This document shows, piece by piece, positions 16,594-24,894 of a stretch of DNA of 64,000 nt (its first letter is position 1; each line of letters opens with the position of its first letter). The translations under genes and the position numbers were made by a program. Source of the stretch: Bacillus sp. es.036. Its GTDB lineage: Bacteria > Bacillota > Bacilli > Bacillales > Guptibacillaceae. The DNA lies in assembly GCF_002563635.1 (NCBI RefSeq), contig NZ_PDIZ01000001.1, positions 3,472,001 through 3,536,000 of the forward strand. Reading direction: 5' to 3'. The notes under the pieces were generated by a model. It did no database searches. It saw nothing but the letters and a program-made list of their open reading frames with translations, and was not told where the DNA came from.

Positions 16594-16882
16594 CTAGGAG
16601 TCGGCCTCCCTTTATAGGATCATTGCAAAGTGTTTGGAGAAAAATCTCCCAGCTACCTCGTTCTAATCGATTAAATACTTCTATCATACACGTATATACC
16701 ATTTGGTGGTAGATTAAGGAAGATGAAATGCAACTACGATTTGTACCTTCATGATTGCCATTAATAAACTGTCTGGACTTGCTACAACCATCAGATGGTT
16801 TTGGTTTTTGATAAAAACAGTCTTCTTTCCTAAATTCACTGACATAGGTATATAAAAACAAGGCATCAGGAGGGAAATCGGT

Positions 16883-17980
16883 GTGAAATTATCGTTCCCC
16901 TTATTTCAATCAGCGAGTAAAAAGGAAATGCCTCTTATGAAGGAATTGAAAGAGGCCTGCCATTTATCACCTCCCACCCTCACTTTAACGGGTGAAGAAG
17001 TAAAGCTAACACGAATCATTCGCGAACAAACAGAGCAAGCCAATCGAAATAATGTTACGCGCACCAAAGCGTATCTTGATTTTTATTTAAAGCACCCTGA
17101 AGTTCACTGGGCTTTCCTTGCCCACCTGGTTTCGCGGAATGCTGGATGGACCATGACTGATTTAAGAGGTGAATATCTCCCTCGCTTCCTATCACCAGAT
17201 GATCAGCACGCTTTCTTTTCCTTTCTAGAACGAGGGAATTGGCTTATTTTTCAAGATGCGTATCCGCAGCTGCTGATCTATGAAGAAAGTCTTAAGGTGA
17301 ATAAGCCGCTTTTCCACCTTCTATCAGCCTTTCACGTTTCTTCTTTTATGAAAGTCATTTGGAACCGCTTCTGGAAAGACAAAGCCTCAGACACCCTTTC
17401 AGTGGCCCTCATCATTAACGAGCAGCACTACATCGATTCACGTGTCATAAATGATCAGCACTTTCACCAAACCGTGTTTAACACACTTCCTTTTCAAATC
17501 CAAAATGTTTTCAATATGAACGTGCTCCTTTTCCCACTGATTCGGAACGGCTCGATTCAACTCATTGGAGAACCTGCCAATCATTTTCTTTTCGTGAAAG
17601 AACGGATTGTACTTGGAAAACGGCTATATCAGCTTGTTTTTTCTAACGAGTCGACTCTAAATGAGATTTTGGAGTGGTCAACATGCCACTCTCATACTGG
17701 GTCACGAAAAGACTTCTGGCCTGAGCTTTTTCACTTTATAAAAGAAGGGCAACCAGACGAAAAACGCGTCCTCGATCAATGCACGCTCAAAAAGGGACCG
17801 CGTCTTTATAGTCCTCTTCTATCTGTATGGAAAGATGTACAACATGATTCGCCTGATCGCAAGGATTGGTTCGTCAACACTTCTGCGCTTTCACTTTTCA
17901 AATTACCCGATCCTGATTTTTCAGGAAATGCAGCAAAGATCTACTGCCGATCTCTTCACTTACTAGAAAGCCTATTATGA
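16883..17980 (+). CDS. DUF2515 protein (YppC-like)
   Basis: A 365-residue soluble protein starting with GTG, set by AGGAGGG upstream. Features such as EQANRNNVTRTKAYLDFYLKHPEVHWAFLAHLVSRNAGWTMTDL early on and a C-terminal FKLPDPDFSGNAAKIYCRS match my memory of the YppC/DUF2515 family of spore-forming Bacillaceae, whose function is unknown. No signal peptide or membrane segment is seen. It is monocistronic and ends in a terminator shared with the convergent DUF3100 pair. Confidence 0.72.
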   Translation: MKLSFPLFQSASKKEMPLMKELKEACHLSPPTLTLTGEEVKLTRIIREQTEQANRNNVTRTKAYLDFYLKHPEVHWAFLAHLVSRNAGWTMTDLRGEYLPRFLSPDDQHAFFSFLERGNWLIFQDAYPQLLIYEESLKVNKPLFHLLSAFHVSSFMKVIWNRFWKDKASDTLSVALIINEQHYIDSRVINDQHFHQTVFNTLPFQIQNVFNMNVLLFPLIRNGSIQLIGEPANHFLFVKERIVLGKRLYQLVFSNESTLNEILEWSTCHSHTGSRKDFWPELFHFIKEGQPDEKRVLDQCTLKKGPRLYSPLLSVWKDVQHDSPDRKDWFVNTSALSLFKLPDPDFSGNAAKIYCRSLHLLESLL

Positions 17981-17996
17981 ACCTGTATTTCTACAC

Positions 17997-18024
17997 AAAA
18001 AAACTTCCGCGAGGGAAGTTTTTT
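17997..18024. terminator. Bidirectional terminator
   Basis: AAAAACTTCC / GGGAAGTTTTTT stem with loop GCGA and T runs on both strands. Confidence 0.85.
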
Positions 18025-18025
18025 G

Positions 18026-18481
18026 TTAAATGATCTTTTGCATTCGTAACACCACTTCAGCGATTAACGCTGAACCAAGAAATGTCCCAACCATAACGAA
18101 CATGGCTACGACAATGCTTCGCCAGCCAAGCTTCACAAAATCGGTCCATGAGCGTCCAATTGCGATACCAGCATATGCAAGAATCGGCGTTGCCAGAGCC
18201 AGAATATTAATATTTTCAGTCCACTTTACGATATACTCAGAGCCGGGCATGACGGGCATAGATACAAGAATCCCAATAATTCCTATGTAAGCCACGCTCG
18301 GAATATTCACAGGAAGAACGTACTGAAGAATAAGGCCAGCTAAACAAATCACAATTAAAACCGCCATACCAGGTAAAGCAGCAACAGGAAAAACGCTGTA
18401 GCCAATCCAGTTCCCAATGGCAGCAATCAAACCGAAGATGAGTAACAACAACGTCCACTCTTGTACATTTTTTAGTAACAT
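18026..18481 (-). CDS. Small membrane subunit partnering the DUF3100 protein
   Basis: A 151-residue protein of about five transmembrane helices (from VQEWTLLLLIFGLIAAIGNWIGY to the C-terminal GSALIAEVVL). It starts one base after the stop of the DUF3100 gene with a GGAGC ribosome site, so the two are almost certainly co-translated. The GTFLGSALIAEVVL end and internal GIAIGRSWTDF recall the paired membrane domains of CidA/LrgB-like or sodium-dependent carriers. Function is unknown; a two-subunit transporter is the natural inference. Confidence 0.62.
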   Translation of the reverse strand: MLLKNVQEWTLLLLIFGLIAAIGNWIGYSVFPVAALPGMAVLIVICLAGLILQYVLPVNIPSVAYIGIIGILVSMPVMPGSEYIVKWTENINILALATPILAYAGIAIGRSWTDFVKLGWRSIVVAMFVMVGTFLGSALIAEVVLRMQKII

Positions 18482-18482
18482 A

Positions 18483-19292
18483 TTAAGCTCCTTTCCTCAC
18501 GCCTGGTTTGGATGATTTTTCTCTGGTCATGAGCTGATACATCTTTTCTGTTAGTGGAAGACCAATAAAAATACTCATGTATAGTCCTGTTGATAACGAC
18601 AGTAAATTGCTCGCGCCTGCAAATGCGATAATATCATCGGAAAATGCAGGAAAAGCAGCAACGAGCGAGCCACTTGCAGCCGCCATCATACTTCCACTTC
18701 CTATCCCAGACGCCATCGCAAATGAAAGCGGATGTATTGGTGTAATCGTTGCAAGGAATCCGGAGATAACGCCCATAAACACCGCCCCAAATACTGTACC
18801 AAAAATATAAATCGCCATTACGCCTCTTCCTTCAGGTGAATTGAATCCATATTTATCAACAATCAACCCAACGTTTGGCTCTCGTGCTACAGAATGTGTC
18901 ATACCAATGCTTTCTCTTTTCAATCCAAGTAAAACAGCGATTGGAAGAGCAATGAAAATCGTGCCTAAATTTCCGAATTCCTGAAGAAGCAAGGCCGGAC
19001 CTGCTTCAATTAACTTTGGTAGTGAAGGACCAATAATCACCCCTATTTTCGCAATAAGCAAGGTCACACCTAATACAATAAGCGGTTCAGCATTTAGCGC
19101 CTGTGCTTTTTTAATCACCGGGGTAAAAAACAAACCAAGTCCAATGAGCATGGCATATAGCATCGGTAACAGCAGGATTACTCCTGGTCCAACCGTAAAC
19201 TGAAAAACGCCTATCCACTCCGTTAACGCTACAATGACTAAGACAAGTAAATGTAGTCGCCAATCCTTCCAAATTCCCTTGAGTTCTGTCAC
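18483..19292 (-). CDS. DUF3100 family membrane protein
   Basis: A 269-residue integral membrane protein with about eight hydrophobic segments. EPNVGLIVDKYGFNSPEGRGVMAIYIFGT and MASGIGSGSMMAAASGSL resemble the DUF3100 family as I remember it, a predicted transporter group often encoded beside amidohydrolases. GTG 19292 is chosen because GGGGGAT stands in front; the longer ATG start at 19319 has no ribosome site. It is the first gene of a two-gene operon with the 151-residue membrane protein. Substrate unknown. Confidence 0.65.
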   Translation of the reverse strand: MTELKGIWKDWRLHLLVLVIVALTEWIGVFQFTVGPGVILLLPMLYAMLIGLGLFFTPVIKKAQALNAEPLIVLGVTLLIAKIGVIIGPSLPKLIEAGPALLLQEFGNLGTIFIALPIAVLLGLKRESIGMTHSVAREPNVGLIVDKYGFNSPEGRGVMAIYIFGTVFGAVFMGVISGFLATITPIHPLSFAMASGIGSGSMMAAASGSLVAAFPAFSDDIIAFAGASNLLSLSTGLYMSIFIGLPLTEKMYQLMTREKSSKPGVRKGA

Positions 19293-19518
19293 CCTTATCC
19301 CCCATTTCCTTTTCCACATGAAAGCTCTAAAGTTATTGTTATCTTAATATTTTGATTCTTAAAAGTAAATGGATTATTCTTACACACTACTCAAATGAGG
19401 ACAGATTTCGAAATCGTAAGCGAATACAAACACCTAAACGACAATCTTTTCTTCAAAATCAAATTTTAAGCAAAATAAAAAGCCAGGCATCATGCCTGAC
19501 TTTCTTTGAATATTATAT

Positions 19519-20730
19519 TTACTGGTCTTTTTTTCGATTAATAATGCTCGCGCCAACAAGATCCCCCGTTACGTTAAGACCAGTGGCCCCCATTCCAACT
19601 AAAGCATCCACGGCTGTTAATAACGCAACGGTTTCCATTGGTAATCCTACTTGTGCAAACACGGTTGCAATCATAACAATACCTGCACCTGGAACACCTG
19701 CTGTACCAATCGATGCAAGTGTACCAACAATCACGACCATCACCATATCTGTAAAACTAAGCGGTGAGCCAACGACGTTCGCCGCAAAGACTGCAGAAAT
19801 CGCAATTCGTATAGCTGCTCCGTCCATATTAATCGTTGCGCCAAGTGGTAAGCTAAAGCTATAAAGACTTTTCGAGACACCTAATCCCTTAGCTGCATTC
19901 ATGGTGAGTGGCAATGTTCCAGAGCTACTTTGCGTCACGAATGCCGTAATCATCGGTTTGTTTGCATGACTGAAAAACTTCTTTGGACTTACTTTAAACA
20001 ACAGTAAGAACAGAACGTAGATACCGATTTGTACAATCAATGCAATATAGAGCACGGCAATCATATTTCCGAGCGAGAGAATTGTATCCAATCCCTGATT
20101 ACCAATTGTTTTCGCAATGATTGCAAAGATCCCAATGGGAACATATTGCAGAATAACGTTCATGATTTTAAATGTGGCTTCATTTAAGCCTTCAACCACT
20201 TTATAAAGGTGTTCGCCAAGCGCCCCATGTTCTTCTGAGTTCCGTAACGCAGCAATGGCGATCCCAAAAGCAAAGGCAGTAAAGATAATCCCAAGGAGAT
20301 TCATCTCGTTAAATGCCGTAACAATGTTGGATGGCACAATGTTTAACAGCACGCTGACGATACCTGGATTATCCGGTACATCAAACGATTGATCTGGATC
20401 TATTGATAAACCCGTACCTGGATTAAACAAGTTCGCGACGGTTAATCCAACAATAATCGCTAGTGCAGATGTTAAGACGTAATAAAGAAACACCTTTCCG
20501 CCCATGCGACCAAGGTTACTTAGTTTCGTTTGATTGACACCAACGATTAATGTAAATAGAATAAGTGGAATGATCAGAAACGATAGCAATTTAATTAGTA
20601 AGTCTCCAAATGGCGCAAGAACTGCTGCATTTTCACCAAATATGAGTCCGACTGCAATTCCGAGCACAAGCGCAACCGTAATTTTTATAATCAACGAAGC
20701 ATTTAAATAGCCTCTCACAATTTTCTTCAT
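19519..20730 (-). CDS. DAACS-family sodium/proton-coupled symporter with altered binding site
   Basis: A 403-residue membrane protein with the GltPh/GltT architecture. The first re-entrant loop SSSGTLP (268-274), the NMDG motif (301-304) and the NVTGD motif (386-390) are intact. However, where GltPh has Asp394 and Arg397 holding the amino group and side-chain carboxylate of aspartate, this protein has Gly379 and Ala382, and the Thr after NMDG is Ala305. Acidic amino acids or C4-dicarboxylates are therefore unlikely substrates; a neutral or other solute is inferred. It is a single-gene unit in which the terminator region shows no clear hairpin. GGAGGGGAACG precedes the ATG. Confidence 0.85.
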   Translation of the reverse strand: MKKIVRGYLNASLIIKITVALVLGIAVGLIFGENAAVLAPFGDLLIKLLSFLIIPLILFTLIVGVNQTKLSNLGRMGGKVFLYYVLTSALAIIVGLTVANLFNPGTGLSIDPDQSFDVPDNPGIVSVLLNIVPSNIVTAFNEMNLLGIIFTAFAFGIAIAALRNSEEHGALGEHLYKVVEGLNEATFKIMNVILQYVPIGIFAIIAKTIGNQGLDTILSLGNMIAVLYIALIVQIGIYVLFLLLFKVSPKKFFSHANKPMITAFVTQSSSGTLPLTMNAAKGLGVSKSLYSFSLPLGATINMDGAAIRIAISAVFAANVVGSPLSFTDMVMVVIVGTLASIGTAGVPGAGIVMIATVFAQVGLPMETVALLTAVDALVGMGATGLNVTGDLVGASIINRKKDQ

Positions 20731-20938
20731 CGTTCCCCTCCTTCAAACGCTAATTATTCGTATATATTTACTAGGAAATAAGATACAGCACAATTCCTTG
20801 AAAGTCAAAAGGTTAGCTTTATCATCCAACTAAATTCCATTATCAAACTTTCAATCTCTTATTCTCGTTTTCAAGTATAAAGAACAGCTTACTTGGTTAG
20901 ACTGCTTCTTAAAGTCTAGTAAAAGTTGGAGGATGAAT

Positions 20939-21226
20939 ATGAATAATTTAAAAGGTTTCCCTGTCACCCCCTTTGAAACATATCTTGAGATGACGCAATA
21001 CGGAACTGAAGTACACTTCGAGTACGACAAGTACGAGCTCTTATCAGGAACAGTTGAAGATGGAAAAATGTATTTTCTCATCGATTACAACACAGGTCTC
21101 ACTTATGAAGTAGAAGAAAGCACTGCACTCCATTTCGTTCAGTTAAATGAGCAAGGTAACGGTAAGCAGCTTGTAGAAACTATTACCCCGCGATTACGCC
21201 CAACTATCACACTTTCTCACACGTAA
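20939..21226 (+). CDS. Small acidic protein of unknown function
   Basis: A 95-residue soluble protein. GGAGG lies six bases before ATG 20939; an in-frame ATG at 20933 touches the ribosome site and is less likely. The sequence has YLEMTQYGTEVHFEYDKYELLSGTVEDGKMYFLIDYNTG, suggestive of a small beta-rich fold, with no motif that I recognise. It ends at a bidirectional terminator shared with the sortase gene. The 208-bp gap upstream shows no other feature. Confidence 0.65.
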   Translation: MNNLKGFPVTPFETYLEMTQYGTEVHFEYDKYELLSGTVEDGKMYFLIDYNTGLTYEVEESTALHFVQLNEQGNGKQLVETITPRLRPTITLSHT

Positions 21227-21257
21227 AAAGTCCTGCTCGATGGCAGGACTTTTTACT
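21224..21257. terminator. Bidirectional terminator
   Basis: AAAAAGTCCTGC / GCAGGACTTTTT with loop TCGATG, T runs on both strands. Confidence 0.88.
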
Positions 21258-21272
21258 TTTATAGACTAGTAG

Positions 21273-21902
21273 TTACATATCCGACACATGAACTAATTCA
21301 GATTGAATCACATACCGCTCAGGCGCACTTCCGATAAAATTAAATGGATAGCACGTTGTTAACGTTAAGGTCGCTTCCTCTTTATCAACAATAACGGTTC
21401 GGTCGCTTTCATCTACGATCTGCATGTTAACCACAGCATATTCATAGCGTTTTCCGTCATATTCAAGAAAGACGGCATCCCCTTTTTTTACGTCTTGTAG
21501 ACCAGTAAAAACCGTATCGCGATGACCGCTCAGAACGGTGTGGCGCTTCTGATCTGGCGTGGTTGTAAATTGACTTACATACATGCCAACTCCCTGACTT
21601 AATGTATCATCATCTGTTCCCCAATACGTCGTAAAACCTTTTTCAATCGTAGGGATGACTAACCTGCCTACTTCTTGTCCAGGATCAAACTGCTTAATTT
21701 GATCACTCATTAAAACCTCTTGAATCTTCACGCTCTCTTCCGTTGTAACCTCAGATGCTTTATCACTTCTCCACTTCTTTGTTTCTTCAGCAGAAACTTC
21801 TTCTACTCCTTGTGTGCCCTGCCACCATTCATACCCGTAGTAGCCCGCCATCGCGATTCCTACACACATGATCAAAGCATATAATTTATTCAAAATCTTC
21901 AC
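21273..21902 (-). CDS. srtD: Class D sortase
   Basis: A 209-residue membrane-anchored transpeptidase that fixes surface proteins to the cell wall. Residues 5-25 form an N-terminal membrane anchor. The catalytic triad is His127 (LSGHRDTVF), Cys184 (LTLTTCYPF) and Arg196 (APERYVI). TLTTCYPF and the short length fit class D sortases such as Bacillus YhcS. The gene directly upstream on the same strand encodes a protein with an MPETA sorting signal, the likely substrate. A GTGAGG site precedes the ATG. A terminator hairpin separates the two genes, so the sortase may be expressed at a lower level or from its own promoter. Confidence 0.92.
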   Translation of the reverse strand: MKILNKLYALIMCVGIAMAGYYGYEWWQGTQGVEEVSAEETKKWRSDKASEVTTEESVKIQEVLMSDQIKQFDPGQEVGRLVIPTIEKGFTTYWGTDDDTLSQGVGMYVSQFTTTPDQKRHTVLSGHRDTVFTGLQDVKKGDAVFLEYDGKRYEYAVVNMQIVDESDRTVIVDKEEATLTLTTCYPFNFIGSAPERYVIQSELVHVSDM

Positions 21903-21918
21903 CTCACTTAAGACAGCG

Positions 21919-21945
21919 AAAAAACCGCGTGAGAGGCGGTTTTTT
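21919..21945. terminator. Terminator between sortase substrate and sortase genes
   Basis: AAAAAACCGC / GCGGTTTTTT stem; on the minus strand it follows the stop of the wall protein gene by nine bases. Both flanks carry T runs. Confidence 0.75.
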
Positions 21946-21953
21946 ATGCCATA

Positions 21954-22877
21954 TTAACAGCTAACGGAACGTCTTCTATAAAGCAGCAAACCACCTGCAG
22001 CAACAGCTAAAGCAGCGCCACCAATAGCAAGCATCGGATTGGCTGAAGCTGTTTCAGGCATTTCTCCGCCCTCTTCCATTCCATCCAGTGGTTTAGCTGA
22101 ATCAATCACGTTTTGTGGAACGGTAATCGTATCAACTTGATTAAAATTGTCGATCGACATTTCCATTGATTGCTTCATGTTCATGCTTTCATCTTCAATC
22201 TTCATATCCATATCAATATCCATCGTTAAATGCTTCATGTAATACGAATCTTTATCAACCGTCACTTTATAGTTAAAATCATTAATCGTCATTTGCTCCA
22301 TAAGACCTTTCATCGATCCGGAACCTTCTTCACCTGACACGCTCTCTTGGAACATCTTCATGGACGCTTCCATTAACGTTTTGCCGTCCCCTTCGTACGT
22401 TAACACAAAACCATCATCCGTCTCTTCTACGCTCATCTCTTTGCCAAGCTCTTCAGCCTGAGCCATTTGTGCTTCTACCGACGACATGCTTTGGAGTTCC
22501 TCTAAACCCTTTGTGAGTTCTTCCGGCATCTTAATCCAGCCTTTTTCAGGATCTTCTTGATAAAAACCTTCCTCTGTCCAATAAGATTCTAACGAAATTT
22601 CACCTTCTTCAGGTGATGTTGTTGTTACCACCTGATGCATAGCGAAAGGCTTTAACGTAATGTCTGCTTCAGATTGGCTAGAGATCATCATCGTTTCTCC
22701 TTCAAGAGGCATCGACTGTTCCATATTCGTTTTTGTAGAATAGCTCTCCACTTCCATCATCGCTTCATTTGACTGCTTTAAAATGTCTGTTGCACTCATT
22801 TCCTTTGCTGATGTGTGAAACGGAGCTCCTACAAAAACAACTGCTGCTACCGATAGAGGGACTAACTTCTTTAACAT
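21954..22877 (-). CDS. Secreted DUF6612-like protein with MPETA cell-wall sorting signal
   Basis: A 307-residue surface protein. Residues 1-25 form a signal peptide (MLKKLVPLSVAAVVFVG..HTSA). The body is Met- and Glu-rich and resembles LppX/LolA-like DUF6612 proteins (SNEAMMEVESYSTKTNMEQS). The C-terminus has MPETA (273-277), a hydrophobic helix (282-299) and RRR, the layout of a sortase sorting signal with M in place of L. ATG 22877 is chosen because TTGGAG lies eight bases upstream; an in-frame ATG at 22895 sits before it. Sortase D is encoded next, so covalent wall attachment is inferred. Confidence 0.83.
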   Translation of the reverse strand: MLKKLVPLSVAAVVFVGAPFHTSAKEMSATDILKQSNEAMMEVESYSTKTNMEQSMPLEGETMMISSQSEADITLKPFAMHQVVTTTSPEEGEISLESYWTEEGFYQEDPEKGWIKMPEELTKGLEELQSMSSVEAQMAQAEELGKEMSVEETDDGFVLTYEGDGKTLMEASMKMFQESVSGEEGSGSMKGLMEQMTINDFNYKVTVDKDSYYMKHLTMDIDMDMKIEDESMNMKQSMEMSIDNFNQVDTITVPQNVIDSAKPLDGMEEGGEMPETASANPMLAIGGAALAVAAGGLLLYRRRSVSC

Positions 22878-23067
22878 CAAAACACTCCAATTCATTTTTT
22901 TGGCAAGAGAAGGCTAGGGATGTGATCACAAAGTACAGTGCTGCCGGATGGGAATCTTCAAATCACCAGTTTCTTTCACCTGTTCCTTATTTTCCCAAAC
23001 TAGTAAAAATGAAACTCTTTTTTTATAATCTTGAAAAGAATTCTCTCAAAAATACACTCTAACAAGC

Positions 23068-23097
23068 AAAAAAGACTTCCAAGCAGGAAGTCTTTTT
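23068..23097 (-). terminator. Terminator of the acetyltransferase operon
   Basis: AAAAGACTTCC / GGAAGTCTTTT stem with loop AAGCA; minus strand is followed by a T run. Confidence 0.83.
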
Positions 23098-23098
23098 A

Positions 23099-23683
23099 CT
23101 AGTCGATATATTGATCGGCCTTCACTACATAAACCAACTGATCTGTCCACTTCTCATTCTCATAAATGAACCCTTTCCTCACACCCTCATTTACCATGCC
23201 TACACTTTGGGCTAGCTGAGTCGATGGGCTGTTATCCAGGTTAATGTGTGCTTCGATGCGATGAAAACCAAGATTATGAAAAGCAATCTGAAGCGCTGCG
23301 CTCACCGCTTCTTTTCCATATCCTTTACGCCAATATTGATTATGTATCGTATAGCCGATTCGTGCCCATTGAAAATTCATTCTCGCTAATGTTGAGAAAT
23401 CAACCATTCCAATATGCGTGCCATCTGCTTTATGAAAAACACCAAATACGTGGGCGGTGTCACTTATAGCTAAGTTTTGATGCTTATATACTAAGTCTTT
23501 AAACCACTCTTCTGTACACTCACTCATATCCATCTTCCCAGGATCAAAGGCGTGTTGCGAAGGACGCCTTGCATTAAATTCGCGTAACCAGTTTTGATAG
23601 TCTTCCATTTTTAATGGTCTGATTACTAATCTTGCCGATTCTTTTTGCAGATTAAACTCACTCAATTGAACACTTCTACTCAT
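23099..23683 (-). CDS. GNAT-family N-acetyltransferase (RimJ/RimL type)
   Basis: A 194-residue acetyltransferase. RLVIRPLKMEDYQNWL opens the domain, QYWRKGYGKEAVSAAL is the acetyl-CoA pyrophosphate-binding loop (Q/RxxGxG/A), and FHRIEAHINLDNSPSTQLAQSVGMVNEG is the RimJ-type C-terminal part. Acceptor is unknown; ribosomal protein or small-molecule N-acetylation are both possible. Its ATG overlaps the stop of the upstream alpha/beta hydrolase by four bases, so the pair is translationally coupled. Confidence 0.85.
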   Translation of the reverse strand: MSRSVQLSEFNLQKESARLVIRPLKMEDYQNWLREFNARRPSQHAFDPGKMDMSECTEEWFKDLVYKHQNLAISDTAHVFGVFHKADGTHIGMVDFSTLARMNFQWARIGYTIHNQYWRKGYGKEAVSAALQIAFHNLGFHRIEAHINLDNSPSTQLAQSVGMVNEGVRKGFIYENEKWTDQLVYVVKADQYID

Positions 23684-24360
23684 TTGTTAATAAACTGTTG
23701 AACCATGCTGTTATATAGATCAGGTTGATCCATATTGGCCGTATGACCAGCATCAGGAATTAGGCCAACGTTTATTTTATCATTGCTTCTTTTCAAAAAT
23801 TGAACAGCTTCTACTTCATAAAGCTCATTTCCTCCGTTAAGCACCATAAGCGGTACTTCAAGTTCAGCAATCTCATTTTCTGAAACGCTCGGATAATGAA
23901 AAGTCATTATTTTATTTACTTTCTGTAACGTATCGAACCATTTATCGCCGTGAATTTGTTTAAAAGAAGCGGCAGTCTCTTGATCGTTTTCTTGAATGTT
24001 ATTGAAATATGTATATTGCTCTTCCATGACGCTCTTTAAATTATCCGGTATAAACGGTGTATAGCCTGTTAAAACTGCACCCTTTACAAGCTCTGGTCTC
24101 TTTAAGGCTAGATGGATCGCTAATGAAGCTCCTAAAGATAATCCAACGACATATCCTGGTCCTTTGTTGGTTACTTCCTCTATTAACCACTCTAAAGCCC
24201 TTTCAAAATAGTTTTCACCTGCTGGAATAGTTGAATGGCCATGACCTGGTAAGGGCAACGCGATGACCTCCATATCACGTTCAAAAAAAGCTTTCTGATG
24301 CTCAAAGTGTAAATCCCTTGTCCCCATAAATCCGTGAAGAAAATAAATTCTTTTCGTCAA
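23680..24360 (-). CDS. Alpha/beta-fold hydrolase
   Basis: A 226-residue soluble hydrolase. HGFMGTRD forms the oxyanion region, GLSLGAS the nucleophile elbow with Ser75, and PDAGHTANMD the catalytic histidine. The usual acid position reads NGGNELYEVE, where Glu or Asn stands in place of Asp, so the acidic residue is uncertain. It resembles MenH-like and carboxylesterase-like small hydrolases. Co-translated with the acetyltransferase; substrate is unknown. Confidence 0.8.
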   Translation of the reverse strand: MTKRIYFLHGFMGTRDLHFEHQKAFFERDMEVIALPLPGHGHSTIPAGENYFERALEWLIEEVTNKGPGYVVGLSLGASLAIHLALKRPELVKGAVLTGYTPFIPDNLKSVMEEQYTYFNNIQENDQETAASFKQIHGDKWFDTLQKVNKIMTFHYPSVSENEIAELEVPLMVLNGGNELYEVEAVQFLKRSNDKINVGLIPDAGHTANMDQPDLYNSMVQQFINK

Positions 24361-24525
24361 AACACAGCCCCCTATTGATTCACATTTTAATAGAATACTT
24401 ATCTCCCTTTAAACTTTAACATAAAATGGTATTACAGCTCGCTGGATGGTAAAATCTTGATGGTGATATGTAACTTATTTAAGGGAACAACCCAGTTCGG
24501 TCTTAAACTACTCAACTTTAAAAAC

Positions 24526-24693
24526 TTATTTCTTTCCTAAATCAAGCTTACGATTAATCTCATGAAGTAAATATAGCCCTCGAAGCAAGCAACCTACAAT
24601 CATACCAAAGCCAATGACGAGCCCGATTTCATGCAAGGGTAATAATAAAAGTCCAACTACGCTGCTAGCGACGATCAAAAACAAGAGAAACAT
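24526..24693 (-). CDS. Small two-helix membrane protein
   Basis: A 55-residue protein with two hydrophobic helices (FLLFLIVASSVVGLLLL and IGLVIGFGMIVGCLL) and a charged C-terminal tail LLHEINRKLDLGKK. TAGGAGGTG stands eight bases before ATG 24693, a strong site that favours this start over an in-frame ATG at 24717. Function unknown. Confidence 0.68.
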   Translation of the reverse strand: MFLLFLIVASSVVGLLLLPLHEIGLVIGFGMIVGCLLRGLYLLHEINRKLDLGKK

Positions 24694-24843
24694 CTCGCAC
24701 CTCCTAAATTCATACAAAACAAATTTATCATTTCTTCAGTTTAAAATGGTGTTTTGAGCAAAATTAAAAAGATGCTTCAATTGTTTCATTACAAACCTAA
24801 ATAAGTGATTTGCGCCTATTGTTATCTACATCCAAACCAAAAA

Positions 24844-24875
24844 GAGCAGCTGCCCTAAGGGCAGCTGCTTTTTTT
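24844..24875. terminator. Terminator of the aldehyde dehydrogenase gene
   Basis: AGCAGCTGCCC / GGGCAGCTGCT, loop TAA, T runs on both strands. The 150 bases between it and 24694 show nothing clear. Confidence 0.85.
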
Positions 24876-24894
24876 CATACTTGATTAATTTTAC

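Noticed and set aside
16786-16810. Hairpin ACCATC-A-GATGGT with T run as a terminator
   Set aside because: It lies between divergent genes, so no transcript needing termination enters from a known gene; kept only as a remark under the HD-GYP entry.
16565-16861. 98-codon open frame upstream of the GAF-HD-GYP gene
   Set aside because: No ribosome site, Cys- and Arg-rich product without motif, and it overlaps the 5' end of the HD-GYP gene; it looks like chance.
22769-23062. 97-codon plus-strand frame across the sorting-signal protein start
   Set aside because: It runs through the signal peptide region of the opposite gene and has no ribosome site.
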